A stretch of 18,762 bases of DNA from Pyramidobacter sp. GTDB lineage: Bacteria > Synergistota > Synergistia > Synergistales > Dethiosulfovibrionaceae. Made by a program: the position numbers and the translations under genes. A model generated the notes under the pieces. The model made no database searches. It saw nothing but the letters and a program-made list of their open reading frames with translations, and was not told where the DNA came from. Location: contig JAGAYQ010000352.1 of the NCBI GenBank assembly GCA_017940445.1, positions 1 through 18,762 on the forward strand, given 5' to 3'. How positions within the stretch are numbered: the first letter of the stretch is position 1; each line of letters starts with the position of its first letter. Positions 7,513 to 15,092 of the stretch are shown piece after piece.

Positions 7513-7917
7513 ATGTACGTTAACGATCCGATTGCGGATATGCTCACGAGAATTCGCAACGCGAACATGGTCTACCATGAGAGCGTCGATATCCCGATCA
7601 GCAAGATGAAGCTCGGGATTGCGAAGATCCTGAAAAGTGAAGGTTACATCCGCAACTACAAGGTCCTCAACGACCCGAAGAAGCCTTGCGGCACCATCAA
7701 GGTCTTCATGAACTACGGGCCGAACCGTGAACGCGTCGTTCAGGGCCTTCGCCGCATGAGCAAGCCCGGCCGCCGTATTTATGTTGGCAAGGACAAGCTG
7801 CCCCGCGTCATGGGCGGCTTGGGAATCGCCATTGTTTCGACTTCTCAGGGTCTGAAGACTGACGCCGAAGCTCGTCTTCTTGGACTTGGCGGAGAAGTCA
7901 TCTGCTATGTCTGGTAA
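7513..7917 (+). CDS. rpsH: 30S ribosomal protein S8
   Basis: S8 binds the central domain of 16S rRNA; in E. coli it represses spc operon translation. The 134 aa product begins [18 protein letters not shown] and ends with the conserved [48 protein letters not shown] is the C-terminal RNA-binding core. AAAGGGGAA at about 7499-7507 is the Shine-Dalgarno, weaker than most in this cluster. The hairpin at 7466-7487 lies directly upstream, so an S8 autoregulatory site is a testable idea. Confidence 0.97.
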   Translation: MYVNDPIADMLTRIRNANMVYHESVDIPISKMKLGIAKILKSEGYIRNYKVLNDPKKPCGTIKVFMNYGPNRERVVQGLRRMSKPGRRIYVGKDKLPRVMGGLGIAIVSTSQGLKTDAEARLLGLGGEVICYVW

Positions 7918-7932
7918 GGTGAGGGACCGAAC

Positions 7933-8472
7933 ATGTCGAGATTAGGACGCAAACCCATCACTCTCCCCAAGGGAGCCAGCGTGGAAGTCAAGGATCAGCA
8001 GATCGTTGTCAAGGGTAAGAACGGCGAGCTGTCCATGCCTCTTTCCAAGAACATCGCCGTTGAAGTGAAGGACGGCGTTGTGCACGTCTCCCGCGCCAAC
8101 GAAGAGAAGGCCACCAAGGCCGCTCACGGCATGATCCGTGCGATGATCAACAACATGGTCACGGGCGTGACTGAGGGATTCACGAAGACCCTGGAGATCG
8201 AGGGCGTCGGTTACCGCGCCGCGATGAAGGGCAAGAACCTCGGTCTTAACCTTGGTTATTCTCACCCGATCGAAGTCGTTCCCCCTCAGGGCATCACCTT
8301 TGAGGTCGAGGGCGCGACGAAGATTCACGTCAAAGGCGCCGACAAGCAGGTCGTGGGGCAGATTTCCGCGATCATCCGCGGTTACCGCGGACCTGAGCCT
8401 TACAAGGGCAAGGGCATCCACTACCTGGGCGAGCACATCCTGCGCAAGGCCGGCAAGACTGCATCCAAGTAA
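7933..8472 (+). CDS. rplF: 50S ribosomal protein L6
   Basis: L6 lies near the factor-binding site at the base of the L7/L12 stalk. The 179 aa product starts MSRLGRKPITLPKGASVEV and has two similar alpha/beta domains. The second contains TLEIEGVGYRAAMKGKNLGL and ends in RGYRGPEPYKGKGIHYLGE. The Shine-Dalgarno is AAGGTGAGGG just after the rpsH stop. Length is normal. Confidence 0.97.
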   Translation: MSRLGRKPITLPKGASVEVKDQQIVVKGKNGELSMPLSKNIAVEVKDGVVHVSRANEEKATKAAHGMIRAMINNMVTGVTEGFTKTLEIEGVGYRAAMKGKNLGLNLGYSHPIEVVPPQGITFEVEGATKIHVKGADKQVVGQISAIIRGYRGPEPYKGKGIHYLGEHILRKAGKTASK

Positions 8473-8488
8473 GACGAGGTGACCTGAT

Positions 8489-8860
8489 ATGATTAAATCA
8501 AAAAGCAGAAACAGCATGCGTCTCCTTCGTCATGACCGCCTTCGCAAGAGTGTTTCCGGCACGGCGGAGAGACCGAGACTTTCCGTGTTCCGCAGCCTGA
8601 AGGAGATCTACGTTCAGGTGATCGACGACACCGTCGGCCACACGCTGTTCTCCGTTTCCACGAAGGAAAAGGCTGTTGCTGACGGCCTTGAGGGCGGCCA
8701 CTGCACTGTCGCCGCTGCGAAGGTCGTGGGCAAGCTCGTTGCGGAGCGCGCGAAAGAGAAGGGCATCACCGAAGTCGTCTTCGACCGCGGTGGTCATGTG
8801 TATCACGGCCGCGTTCAGGCTATCGCCGAGGCTGCCCGTGAAGCCGGCTTGAAGCTCTAA
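8489..8860 (+). CDS. rplR: 50S ribosomal protein L18
   Basis: L18 binds 5S rRNA in the central protuberance with L5. The 123 aa product has a basic N-terminus ([20 protein letters not shown]), then [24 protein letters not shown], and ends in [20 protein letters not shown] followed by AREAGLKL, all typical. GAGGTGA at 8476-8482 sets ATG 8489. Confidence 0.96.
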   Translation: MIKSKSRNSMRLLRHDRLRKSVSGTAERPRLSVFRSLKEIYVQVIDDTVGHTLFSVSTKEKAVADGLEGGHCTVAAAKVVGKLVAERAKEKGITEVVFDRGGHVYHGRVQAIAEAAREAGLKL

Positions 8861-8872
8861 GGAGGAATTTCA

Positions 8873-9373
8873 ATGACCGAAAAACAGTCTGCGAGCGGAA
8901 GCGAGCTGAACGAGCGCGTAATTTTCATCAACCGTGTCAGCAAGACGGTCAAGGGCGGAAAGAGATTCCGCTTCAGCATCCTTCTTGCTGTCGGCGATGG
9001 TGAAGGCAATGTCGGCATCGGCATGGGCAAGGCTCGTGAAATTTCCGAGGCTGTCCGCAAGGGCATGGAAGACGCGAAAAAGGATATGCTTTTCGTGAAG
9101 CGCAACGGCAACACCATCCCGCATCCTGTCCTGGGCCGCTATGGTTCGGCTGCGGTGCTTCTTCGTCCCGCCGTTGACGGTACCGGCGTTATCGCCGGCA
9201 GCGTCGTGCGTGCCATTATGGAGCTCGGCGGAATCAAGGACGTTATGACCAAGGTCGTCGGACGCACGTCCAACCCTGTCAACGTTGCCCGCGCCACTCT
9301 GGCTGCCGTCGCTGCTCTGCGCACGCATGACGAGATCATGGCTCTGCGCGGCAAGAAAAAGGAAAACGCTTAG
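8873..9373 (+). CDS. rpsE: 30S ribosomal protein S5
   Basis: S5 helps form the mRNA entry channel and affects decoding fidelity; changes in its loop give spectinomycin resistance in known bacteria. The 166 aa product has a double-stranded-RNA-binding fold with VIFINRVSKTVKGGKRFRFS and the GDGEGNVGIGMGKAREI segment, then IPHPVLGRYGSAAVLLRPA and GTGVIAGSVVRAIMELGGIKD in the C-terminal domain. GGAGGA at 8861-8866, directly after the rplR stop, sets ATG 8873. Confidence 0.97.
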   Translation: MTEKQSASGSELNERVIFINRVSKTVKGGKRFRFSILLAVGDGEGNVGIGMGKAREISEAVRKGMEDAKKDMLFVKRNGNTIPHPVLGRYGSAAVLLRPAVDGTGVIAGSVVRAIMELGGIKDVMTKVVGRTSNPVNVARATLAAVAALRTHDEIMALRGKKKENA

Positions 9374-9385
9374 GAGGTCGCGATC

Positions 9386-9571
9386 ATGGCTAAACTTCGT
9401 ATCGTCTGGAAGAAGAGCGACATCGGCCGTCCTGAACGTCAGTCCCGCACCATCAAGGCGCTGGGCTTTCATAAACTGAATTCTGTGGTCATTCACGAGG
9501 ATACGCCTCAGATCCGCGGCATGGTCCGCGCTGTGGCTCACCTTGTCGAGTGCACGGTCGTCGACGAATAA
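9386..9571 (+). CDS. rpmD: 50S ribosomal protein L30
   Basis: L30 is a small single-domain large-subunit protein. The 61 aa product, MAKLRIVWKKSDIGRPERQS followed by RTIKALGFHKLNSVVIHED and PQIRGMVRAVAHLVEC, matches the bacterial short form. AGGAGGT at 9372-9378, overlapping the rpsE stop, sets ATG 9386. It sits in its usual place between rpsE and rplO. Confidence 0.96.
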   Translation: MAKLRIVWKKSDIGRPERQSRTIKALGFHKLNSVVIHEDTPQIRGMVRAVAHLVECTVVDE

Positions 9572-9584
9572 GGGGGCATGACCA

Positions 9585-10031
9585 ATGAATCTGAGTGATC
9601 TGCGTCCGGCCGAAGGCTCCAAGCGCAAAGCGAAGCGCGTTGGCTGCGGCATCGGCAGCGGCAACGGCAAGACCGCCGGCAGGGGCACGAAGGGTTACGG
9701 CTCACGCTCCGGCAGCAGCATCCGTCCTGGCTTTGAAGGCGGCCAGATGCCTCTGGTGCGCCGTACGCCCAAGCGCGGTTTCAACAACTACAACTTCGCC
9801 AAGGTGTATCAGATCGCCAATCTTGGCGACATCGCCGAGATCTTCAAGGACGGTGCCGTCATCACGGTGAACGAGCTGTTCGCTTTCGGCCTCGTCCGCG
9901 ATATGGATACGCCGGTCAAGATCCTTGGCGACGGCGAGCTTTCCAAGCCGCTGACGATCAAGGCGAACGCTTTCAGCAAGTCTGCTGCTTCGAAGATCGC
10001 CGCCGCCGGCGGAACCGCCGAGGTGATCTAG
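9585..10031 (+). CDS. rplO: 50S ribosomal protein L15
   Basis: L15 is a late-assembly large-subunit protein with a long basic extension. The 148 aa product begins MNLSDLRPAEGSKRKAKRVG, followed by the Gly-rich GCGIGSGNGKTAGRGTKGYG and RPGFEGGQMPLVRRTPKRGF, the family signature. The globular C-terminal domain follows. GGGGG at 9572-9576 sets ATG 9585. The last codons contain the secY Shine-Dalgarno (GAGGTGA, 10019-10025), and secY starts one base after the stop, so the two are probably coupled. Confidence 0.97.
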   Translation: MNLSDLRPAEGSKRKAKRVGCGIGSGNGKTAGRGTKGYGSRSGSSIRPGFEGGQMPLVRRTPKRGFNNYNFAKVYQIANLGDIAEIFKDGAVITVNELFAFGLVRDMDTPVKILGDGELSKPLTIKANAFSKSAASKIAAAGGTAEVI

Positions 10032-10032
10032 A

Positions 10033-11325
10033 GTGGCTGATACCTTCCGCGACGTATTCAAACTTCCGGATCTTAAAAGACGCATTCTCTTTACTCTGGG
10101 AATGCTTTTCGTCTTTCGTCTGGGAGCCCAGATCCCGGTGCCCGGCATCGATAAGGCTGCGATGGAGCAGCTTTTCACCGGCAACGGCGTTCTCGGCTTC
10201 CTGGATATGTTTGCTGGCGGTGCGCTGAGAAGGTTCAGTATTTTCTCGCTTGGCGTTGCTCCTTACATCAACGCGAGCATTGTGATGCAGCTGGCTGCGG
10301 TGATTTTCCCTGCGCTTCAGCGCATGCAGAAGGAAGGCCCGCAGGGGCAGAAGAAGATGACGCAGTACACGCGTTACGGCGCGATCTTCTTCGCTTTCGT
10401 CCAGGCGTTTGGTATGACGATGTGGCTGAGCCGCGCCGGCGTTCTCGCCGCGACGGGACTTGCGTTTGTCGTTGCGGTCATCACCGCTGTGGCTGGTTCG
10501 GTCGCAGTGATGTGGCTGGGCGAAGAGATGACCGATCACGGTCTGGGCAACGGCATTTCGCTGCTGATCTTCTCCGGTATCGTTGCCCGCCTGTTCCCGG
10601 CGGTGATTCAGACGTTCTCCATGGTCAGCTCCGGTGAACTGAACGTCGTGACGCTGATTCTGGCTCTTGTCGTCATGGTCGCCGTGCTTGCGGGCGCGGT
10701 GCTTCTTGAAGAGGGCCAGCGCCGCCTGCCTGTCCAGTACGCCAAGCGTGTGGTGGGCAACCGCGTCTATGGCGGTCAGAGCAGCTTCATTCCTCTGCGC
10801 GTGAACATGGGCGGCGTTATGCCGATCATCTTCGCGTCGTCGCTGCTGATCTTCCCCTCGACGCTCCTGCGCTTCTTCAACGGCGATGTAGCCGCCCGCC
10901 TGGCAAACGCTTTTGCTCCTGGCAGCTGGCTTTACATGGTGCTGTATGTGATCCTGATCGTCTTCTTCGGCTTCTTCTACACGGCGATGGTCTTCAATCC
11001 GACTGACATCGCTGACAACATGAAGAAGAACGGCGGCTTTATCCTCGGCATCCGTCCCGGCAAGCCGACTTCCGATTACATCGAGAAGGTTGCTTCCCGA
11101 GTGACGTTTGTGGGCTCGCTGTTCCTGGTCGTTGTGGCCCTGATCCCTGATCTTCTCACGAACCTGTTCGGCATCACGAGCTTCTACTTCGGCGGCACTT
11201 CGGTGCTGATCGTCGTGGGCGTGGCGCTCGAGATCGTGCAGCAGGTCAACAGCCAGCTTCTGATGCGCAATTATGAGGGTGTCCTCAAGCGCGCCAAGGG
11301 CGGCAGGGGACTGCTCCGCTTCTAG
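10033..11325 (+). CDS. secY: Protein translocase subunit SecY
   Basis: SecY is the channel of the Sec translocon, moving or inserting nascent proteins with SecE, SecG and SecA. The 430 aa product has about ten hydrophobic membrane segments (roughly 16-34, 69-88, 115-135, 137-160, 173-197, 205-225, 262-282, 305-327, 357-378, 388-408). Family motifs are PVPGID near residue 35-40, GLGNGISLLIF, and RVYGGQSSFIPLRVNMGGVMP. Start is GTG 10033, set by GAGGTGA inside the rplO end at 7 nt spacing. Its position between rplO and adk is the standard bacterial order. Confidence 0.98.
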   Translation: MADTFRDVFKLPDLKRRILFTLGMLFVFRLGAQIPVPGIDKAAMEQLFTGNGVLGFLDMFAGGALRRFSIFSLGVAPYINASIVMQLAAVIFPALQRMQKEGPQGQKKMTQYTRYGAIFFAFVQAFGMTMWLSRAGVLAATGLAFVVAVITAVAGSVAVMWLGEEMTDHGLGNGISLLIFSGIVARLFPAVIQTFSMVSSGELNVVTLILALVVMVAVLAGAVLLEEGQRRLPVQYAKRVVGNRVYGGQSSFIPLRVNMGGVMPIIFASSLLIFPSTLLRFFNGDVAARLANAFAPGSWLYMVLYVILIVFFGFFYTAMVFNPTDIADNMKKNGGFILGIRPGKPTSDYIEKVASRVTFVGSLFLVVVALIPDLLTNLFGITSFYFGGTSVLIVVGVALEIVQQVNSQLLMRNYEGVLKRAKGGRGLLRF

Positions 11326-11337
11326 GGAGGACCTGAG

Positions 11338-11988
11338 ATGAGAATCATCCTTGTAGGACCTCCCGGCGCGGGAAAGGGCACTCAGGCTGAAAAGATCGTC
11401 GCGAAGTACAATGTCGCCCATATCTCCACGGGCGACATCCTTCGCGCCAACGTCAAGGCGGGGACTGAGCTGGGCAAAAAGGCCAAGTCCTTCATGGACG
11501 CCGGTGCGCTGGTGCCTGACGACGTGATCGTCGGCATGATGCGCGGGCGTCTGGCTGAAGACGACTGCAAAAATGGATTTATCCTTGACGGTTTTCCCCG
11601 CACGGTCCCTCAGGCAGAAGCTCTCGACAGTCTTCTTGCCGAGATGGGCATCAAGCTTGACGGCGTGATTCTCCTTGATGTGGATGATGATACGGTCGTC
11701 GAGCGTCTGTGCGGACGCCGCATGTGCAAAAAGTGCGGACGGATCTTCCATGTCAGCTTCAAGCCTTCGTCGAAGGGCGACCTGTGCGACGAATGCGGCG
11801 GCGAGCTCTATCAGAGAGACGATGACAAGGAAGAAGTCATTCGCCAGCGTCTGGCGGTGTATCACAGTCAGACCGCTCCTCTTGTCGATTACTACGGCAA
11901 GGCAGGCCTTCTGCTCAGAGTTCCCGGAGCTGAGGCCGGAGATAAGGTTTTAGGTCACATCGAAGCCATGCTTGGGAGTCGTGCATGA
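11338..11988 (+). CDS. adk: Adenylate kinase with zinc-type lid
   Basis: Adenylate kinase interconverts ATP plus AMP and 2 ADP in the cytoplasm. The 216 aa product has the P-loop GPPGAGKGTQ at residues 7-16, the AMP-binding STGDILR (30-36) and DGFPRT (84-89). The long lid carries four cysteines at 130, 133, 150 and 153 (MCKKCG and LCDECG), the metal-binding lid typical of many Gram-positive and thermophilic types. GGGAGG after the secY stop sets ATG 11338. The stop overlaps the map start (ATGA, 11985-11988). Confidence 0.97.
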   Translation: MRIILVGPPGAGKGTQAEKIVAKYNVAHISTGDILRANVKAGTELGKKAKSFMDAGALVPDDVIVGMMRGRLAEDDCKNGFILDGFPRTVPQAEALDSLLAEMGIKLDGVILLDVDDDTVVERLCGRRMCKKCGRIFHVSFKPSSKGDLCDECGGELYQRDDDKEEVIRQRLAVYHSQTAPLVDYYGKAGLLLRVPGAEAGDKVLGHIEAMLGSRA

Positions 11989-12755
11989 TTTCTCTCAAGT
12001 CTGCCGGCGATATTGAAAAAATGCGTCGTGCCGGCGCGATTCTTGCCGAGCTGCTGATGAATCTGAAAGATTTTGTCAAGCCGGGGATCACGACTGCCGA
12101 CATCGACCGTTACGCCGAGGACTTTATCAGGAAGAACGGGGCCACGCCTTCTGAAAAGGGGTACGCGGTCCCCGGGATCCCTGATCCTTATCCGGCTTCG
12201 GTATGCACGTCGGTGAACGACGAAGTGGTTCACGGGATCCCGAGCGACAGCCGGGTCCTGGAGAACGGCGACATTGTCAGCGTTGACGTCATGGCCTGCT
12301 ATCAGGGGCTTCATGCCGACGCCTGCTATACCTACGCGGTGGGAAACGTCTCGCCGCAGCGGCAGGCTCTGCTCGACGTCACGCGGGAAAGTCTGGAGCG
12401 TGCGATCGCCCGCGTGAAAGCCGGGGCGACTCTCGGAGACATCGGGCACGCTGTGGAATCTTTTGTAAAACCCAAAGGCTACGGTATCGTGCGGGAATAC
12501 GCAGGACACGGAATCGGACGTCATCCTCATGAAGCGCCGTCAGTGCTGAACTACGGCGAAGCCGGTACGGGCGTCACGCTGCTGAAGGGCATGACGATCG
12601 CGATCGAGCCCATGATCATGAGCGGCAAGGAAGCCCTGAAGGACGGGGATGACGGCTGGCTCGTTTCGACGGCAGACGGTTCCGACGCGGCCCATTTCGA
12701 GAAGACGGTGCTGGTCACAGCAGACGGCGCCGAGATCCTGACTCCCTGGCACTAG
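11985..12755 (+). CDS. map: Methionine aminopeptidase, type I
   Basis: Map removes the initiator methionine from nascent proteins using a dinuclear metal centre. The 256 aa product keeps all five ligands: Asp101, Asp112, His175, Glu208 and Glu239. These are each 4 residues later than in the E. coli enzyme, so the fold aligns without gaps in that region. The catalytic histidines His83 (VVHGIP) and His182 (RHPHEAP) are also present. The start overlaps the adk stop by 4 nt, implying translational coupling. infA follows after 31 nt. Confidence 0.97.
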   Translation: MISLKSAGDIEKMRRAGAILAELLMNLKDFVKPGITTADIDRYAEDFIRKNGATPSEKGYAVPGIPDPYPASVCTSVNDEVVHGIPSDSRVLENGDIVSVDVMACYQGLHADACYTYAVGNVSPQRQALLDVTRESLERAIARVKAGATLGDIGHAVESFVKPKGYGIVREYAGHGIGRHPHEAPSVLNYGEAGTGVTLLKGMTIAIEPMIMSGKEALKDGDDGWLVSTADGSDAAHFEKTVLVTADGAEILTPWH

Positions 12756-12786
12756 CCGGGATCTTGAGGGAGGTTTGGAAGGTTCC

Positions 12787-13008
12787 ATGGCTAACAAGGA
12801 CGATGTGATCGAGGCCCACGGCGAAGTTGAAGAGCCCTTGCCCAATGCGTTTTTCCGCGTCAGGCTGGAAACGGGACAGGTCATTCTGGCTCACGTCTCG
12901 GGAAAGATGAGGATGCATTTCATCCGCATCCTGCCCGGCGACAAGGTCTTGGTGGAGCTGTCTCCGTATGACCTGACCAGAGGGCGGATCACCTACCGTT
13001 ATAAGTAG
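12787..13008 (+). CDS. infA: Translation initiation factor IF-1
   Basis: IF-1 binds the 30S A site during initiation. The product from ATG 12787 is 73 aa, an S1/OB-fold protein: [20 protein letters not shown], then [27 protein letters not shown] and [15 protein letters not shown], the standard IF-1 pattern. An in-frame TTG at 12775 would add four residues but would abut the GGGAGG (12768-12773). With ATG the spacing is 13 nt, and GGAAGG at 12779-12782 may help. I prefer ATG. It is followed by a 66 nt gap with a long hairpin. Confidence 0.95.
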   Translation: MANKDDVIEAHGEVEEPLPNAFFRVRLETGQVILAHVSGKMRMHFIRILPGDKVLVELSPYDLTRGRITYRYK

Positions 13009-13016
13009 TCGATATG

Positions 13017-13047
13017 CCGCGTCGCGCGCTGTTCGTGCGCCATGCGG
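13017..13047 (+). promoter_or_regulatory. Long GC-rich hairpin between infA and rpmJ
   Basis: CCGCGT (13017-13022) pairs with ATGCGG (13042-13047) and GCGCGC (13024-13029) with GTGCGC (13035-13040), around the loop TGTTC. The single mismatch is C13023 with C13041; two pairs are G-U. This gives 12 base pairs in a 31 nt hairpin, the largest stem I found in the window. No T-run follows, so it is not a standard terminator. It lies at the boundary between the spc and alpha segments, before the rpmJ Shine-Dalgarno (GAGGAG, 13057-13062). Function is inference; roles in regulation, processing or Rho-dependent termination are possible. Confidence 0.55.
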
Positions 13048-13074
13048 AGTGTCCATGAGGAGTGTGTACAAACT

Positions 13075-13200
13075 ATGAAGGTTAGATCATCTGTTAAACC
13101 CATTTGTGAGTATTGCCGAGTGATCAAGCGCAATGGCGTCATCCGCGTCATCTGCAGCCGCGATCCTCGTCATAAACAGCGTCAGGGAGCTAGGAGGTAA
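13075..13200 (+). CDS. rpmJ: 50S ribosomal protein L36 (zinc-binding form, 41 aa)
   Basis: L36 is the smallest large-subunit protein. The 41-codon frame reads [20 protein letters not shown] and continues [21 protein letters not shown]. It has the zinc ligands Cys11, Cys14, Cys27 and His33 of the C+ form. The usual length is 37-38 aa; here three extra residues (ARR) appear because the AGGAGG of the next gene's Shine-Dalgarno (13192-13197) is read as codons before the TAA. A GAGGAG at 13057-13062, with a long 12 nt spacer, precedes the ATG. Gene order (infA, rpmJ, rpsM) supports the call. Confidence 0.95.
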   Translation: MKVRSSVKPICEYCRVIKRNGVIRVICSRDPRHKQRQGARR

Positions 13201-13205
13201 CTGGT

Positions 13206-13586
13206 ATGGCTCGAATTGCAGGAGTTGATCTTCCCCGCGACAAGCGCGTTGAGATCGGCCTTACGTATATCTACGGCATCGGTCTGAGCACCGCGCGCGA
13301 GATCCTCAAGAAGACGGGCGTCAATCCCGATACCCGCGTCAAGGATCTTTCCGAAGAAGAAGCCCAGCTGCTTCGCACGGAAGTTTTGAACAATCACAAG
13401 GTGGAGGGTGACCTTCGCCGTGAAGTGTCCATGAACATCAAGCGTCTTATGGACATCGGCTGCTATCGCGGTATCCGTCACCGTCTGGGCCTGCCTTGCC
13501 GCGGCCAGCGCACGAAGACGAATGCCCGCACGCTGAAGAACCGCAAAGGACGTTCACGTCCCGTCGCCGGCAAGAAGACCGCATAA
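13206..13586 (+). CDS. rpsM: 30S ribosomal protein S13
   Basis: S13 is a small-subunit head protein that contacts the P-site tRNA and S19. The 126 aa product begins [20 protein letters not shown], with the helix-two-turn-helix region [20 protein letters not shown] and the basic tail [27 protein letters not shown] at 13192-13198, within the end of rpmJ, sets ATG 13206 at 7 nt spacing. rpsK follows after 19 nt. Confidence 0.97.
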   Translation: MARIAGVDLPRDKRVEIGLTYIYGIGLSTAREILKKTGVNPDTRVKDLSEEEAQLLRTEVLNNHKVEGDLRREVSMNIKRLMDIGCYRGIRHRLGLPCRGQRTKTNARTLKNRKGRSRPVAGKKTA

Positions 13587-13605
13587 CCAAGGGAGGTAAC
13601 GTTCA

Positions 13606-13989
13606 GTGGCTACTCGCTCAACGCGCAAAAAGGAAAAGAAGAATATCAGCAGCGGTGTCGCGCATATCTTCTCGACGTTCAACAACACGATCATCAGCAT
13701 CACCGATAAGGGCGGCGCGCTTCTGTCCTGGGCTTCCGGCGGCAACGTCGGCTTCAAGGGCGCTCGCAAGTCGACTCCTTTCGCTGCTCAGGTTGCCTCT
13801 CAGCAGGCTGCCAAGACGGCTCAGGATCACGGTCTGCGTGAGGTCGATGTGGTCGTCAAGGGCCCCGGCCCCGGTCGTGAGTCTGCGATCCGCGCGCTTC
13901 AGGCTGTCGGCCTGCAGGTCAATTCCATCAAGGACGAGACGCCGATCCCTCACAACGGCTGCCGTCCTCCCAAGAGACGCCGCGTCTAG
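13606..13989 (+). CDS. rpsK: 30S ribosomal protein S11
   Basis: S11 lies on the platform of the 30S subunit. The 127 aa product has [23 protein letters not shown], then [20 protein letters not shown] and [17 protein letters not shown], and ends [13 protein letters not shown], all family hallmarks. Start is GTG 13606, set by GGGAGGT at about 13591-13597. The arrangement then departs from E. coli: rpsD (S4) does not follow; instead there is a gap before rpoA. Confidence 0.97.
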   Translation: MATRSTRKKEKKNISSGVAHIFSTFNNTIISITDKGGALLSWASGGNVGFKGARKSTPFAAQVASQQAAKTAQDHGLREVDVVVKGPGPGRESAIRALQAVGLQVNSIKDETPIPHNGCRPPKRRRV

Positions 13990-13992
13990 TAA

Positions 13993-14046
13993 GCGCATTT
14001 TGTTGTTAAAGCTGCGCAGAATCCGTCGTAGCCCCAGCGGGCTATG
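13993..14046 (+). promoter_or_regulatory. Two inverted repeats in the rpsK-rpoA gap
   Basis: Non-coding stretch where rpsD might be expected. GCGCA (13993-13997) can pair with TGCGC (14013-14017) around a 15 nt loop. Next, CGTAGCCC (14027-14034) pairs with GGGCTATG (14039-14046), 8 pairs including one G-U, loop CAGC. Neither is followed by a T-run. I found no convincing sigma70 -35/-10 pair here. This may be an RNA element controlling rpoA and rplQ, or scar sequence left after loss of rpsD; both are inference. Confidence 0.4.
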
Positions 14047-14072
14047 GAGTTATAGGAAAGGTGTGGGGATCT

Positions 14073-15086
14073 TTGGAGATTATGCGGCCTGAGATTCAAG
14101 TTGAAGAGTGTTCCAGCACCGCCGCACGGCTGGTGATCGGACCTCTCGAACGCGGTTACGGTCAGACGATAGGTAACGCTCTTCGCCGCGTGCTGCTTTC
14201 GTCGATCAAGGGAGCGGCAATCAGCGCGGTCCGCGTGGAAGGCGCTCAGCACGAATTTACGACGATCCCTGGCATGAAAGAAGACGTTATCGAGCTGCTG
14301 CTGAATCTCAAGCACGTGCCTGTCCGCTCCCATAGCGCCGAATACCGCACGCTGAAGCTGGATGTCGACGGCGGCGGCAGGGTTACGGCAGCTGATTTTC
14401 AGAAAGACAGCGAGATCGAGTTTATAGATCCCGATGCGTATATCTGCACGATGGCCGAAGGTCATTCGCTTTCGCTCGAAGTGTATATCGAGCAGGGCGT
14501 CGGCTACGCCACCGTGGATCGTCCGCGTCCGGCCTATCTACCCGTTGATGCGCTGATGATCGACGCGATCTATTCGCCCGTGCTTCGCGTGAAGTACGAA
14601 GTGCAGGCGGCGCGCGTCGGCCAGACTACGGACTATGAAAAGATCGTGATGAACATCGCCACCAACGGCGTCGTCGCGCCCGACATCGCAGTCGGTGAAG
14701 CGGCGAAGTTGCTCCGCGAGTATTTTGACATCGTTGTTCAGGAGCTGCGCAAGCTGCATCCCGACGAGAAGGAACTGAACGACGACAGTACCGGCGGCGC
14801 GGCCGGCGATGGCAAGGACGATCCGGCCGGCGGCGATCCGGCGGTGAATTCGCTCTATGCGAAGGGCGTCAGAGAACTGGAGCTCTCCATCAGAAGCGAG
14901 AACTGCCTGCTCCGCGGCGGTATCCACACGATCGGCGATCTTGTCAGCCGCAGCAAGGATGACTTGCTGAAGATCCGCAATCTTGGCAAGATCTCTCTTC
15001 GCGAGATCGAAGAGAAGATGGCCAAGTACGGCATTGTCCTCAGCGACGAAAAGACCAGTGCAGAGAGCACTACCAAGGAGGAGTAA
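14073..15086 (+). CDS. rpoA: RNA polymerase subunit alpha
   Basis: Alpha dimerises to start RNA polymerase assembly (N-terminal domain) and binds DNA UP elements and activators (C-terminal domain). The N-terminal domain has GPLERGYGQTIGNALRRVLLSS. The CTD has LELSIRSENCLLRGGIHTIGDL and IRNLGKISLREIEEKMAKYG. The start is uncertain: TTG 14073 (337 aa; AGGTG 9 nt upstream) aligns best with the IEI-x-P start of relatives, while GTG 14061 and ATG 14082 (GGAG only 3 nt away) are alternatives. The interdomain linker is long and rich in Gly, Asp and Ala (codons about 14780-14848). The residues equal to E. coli Lys271 and Lys298 appear to be Leu and Ile. Confidence 0.95.
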   Translation: MEIMRPEIQVEECSSTAARLVIGPLERGYGQTIGNALRRVLLSSIKGAAISAVRVEGAQHEFTTIPGMKEDVIELLLNLKHVPVRSHSAEYRTLKLDVDGGGRVTAADFQKDSEIEFIDPDAYICTMAEGHSLSLEVYIEQGVGYATVDRPRPAYLPVDALMIDAIYSPVLRVKYEVQAARVGQTTDYEKIVMNIATNGVVAPDIAVGEAAKLLREYFDIVVQELRKLHPDEKELNDDSTGGAAGDGKDDPAGGDPAVNSLYAKGVRELELSIRSENCLLRGGIHTIGDLVSRSKDDLLKIRNLGKISLREIEEKMAKYGIVLSDEKTSAESTTKEE

Positions 15087-15092
15087 AGTCCT

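Noticed and set aside
9973..11865. Long open frame on the minus strand (630 codons) opposite secY and adk
   Set aside because: It is antisense to two clear genes, has low-complexity, His/Arg/Asp-rich content and no family resemblance; a by-product of GC-rich codon bias.
12745..12760. Hairpin CCTGGC-ACTA-GCCGGG across the map stop codon
   Set aside because: Only 6 pairs with one G-U in GC-rich DNA; expected by chance, and no T-run or conserved position supports it.
13014..13058. Mini-ORF of 14 codons ([14 protein letters not shown]) inside the infA-rpmJ hairpin
   Set aside because: No Shine-Dalgarno, very short, and its bases are accounted for by the inverted repeat; no evidence for a leader peptide.
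13975..13987. Palindrome AGACGC-C-GCGTCT at the rpsK end
   Set aside because: It encodes the conserved KRRRV end of S11 and leaves a loop of only one base; no terminator feature follows.
13998..14031. Possible rpoA promoter (TTGTTA near 14003)
   Set aside because: No -10-like hexamer at 16-18 bp spacing; the bases there (TCGTAG region) do not fit.
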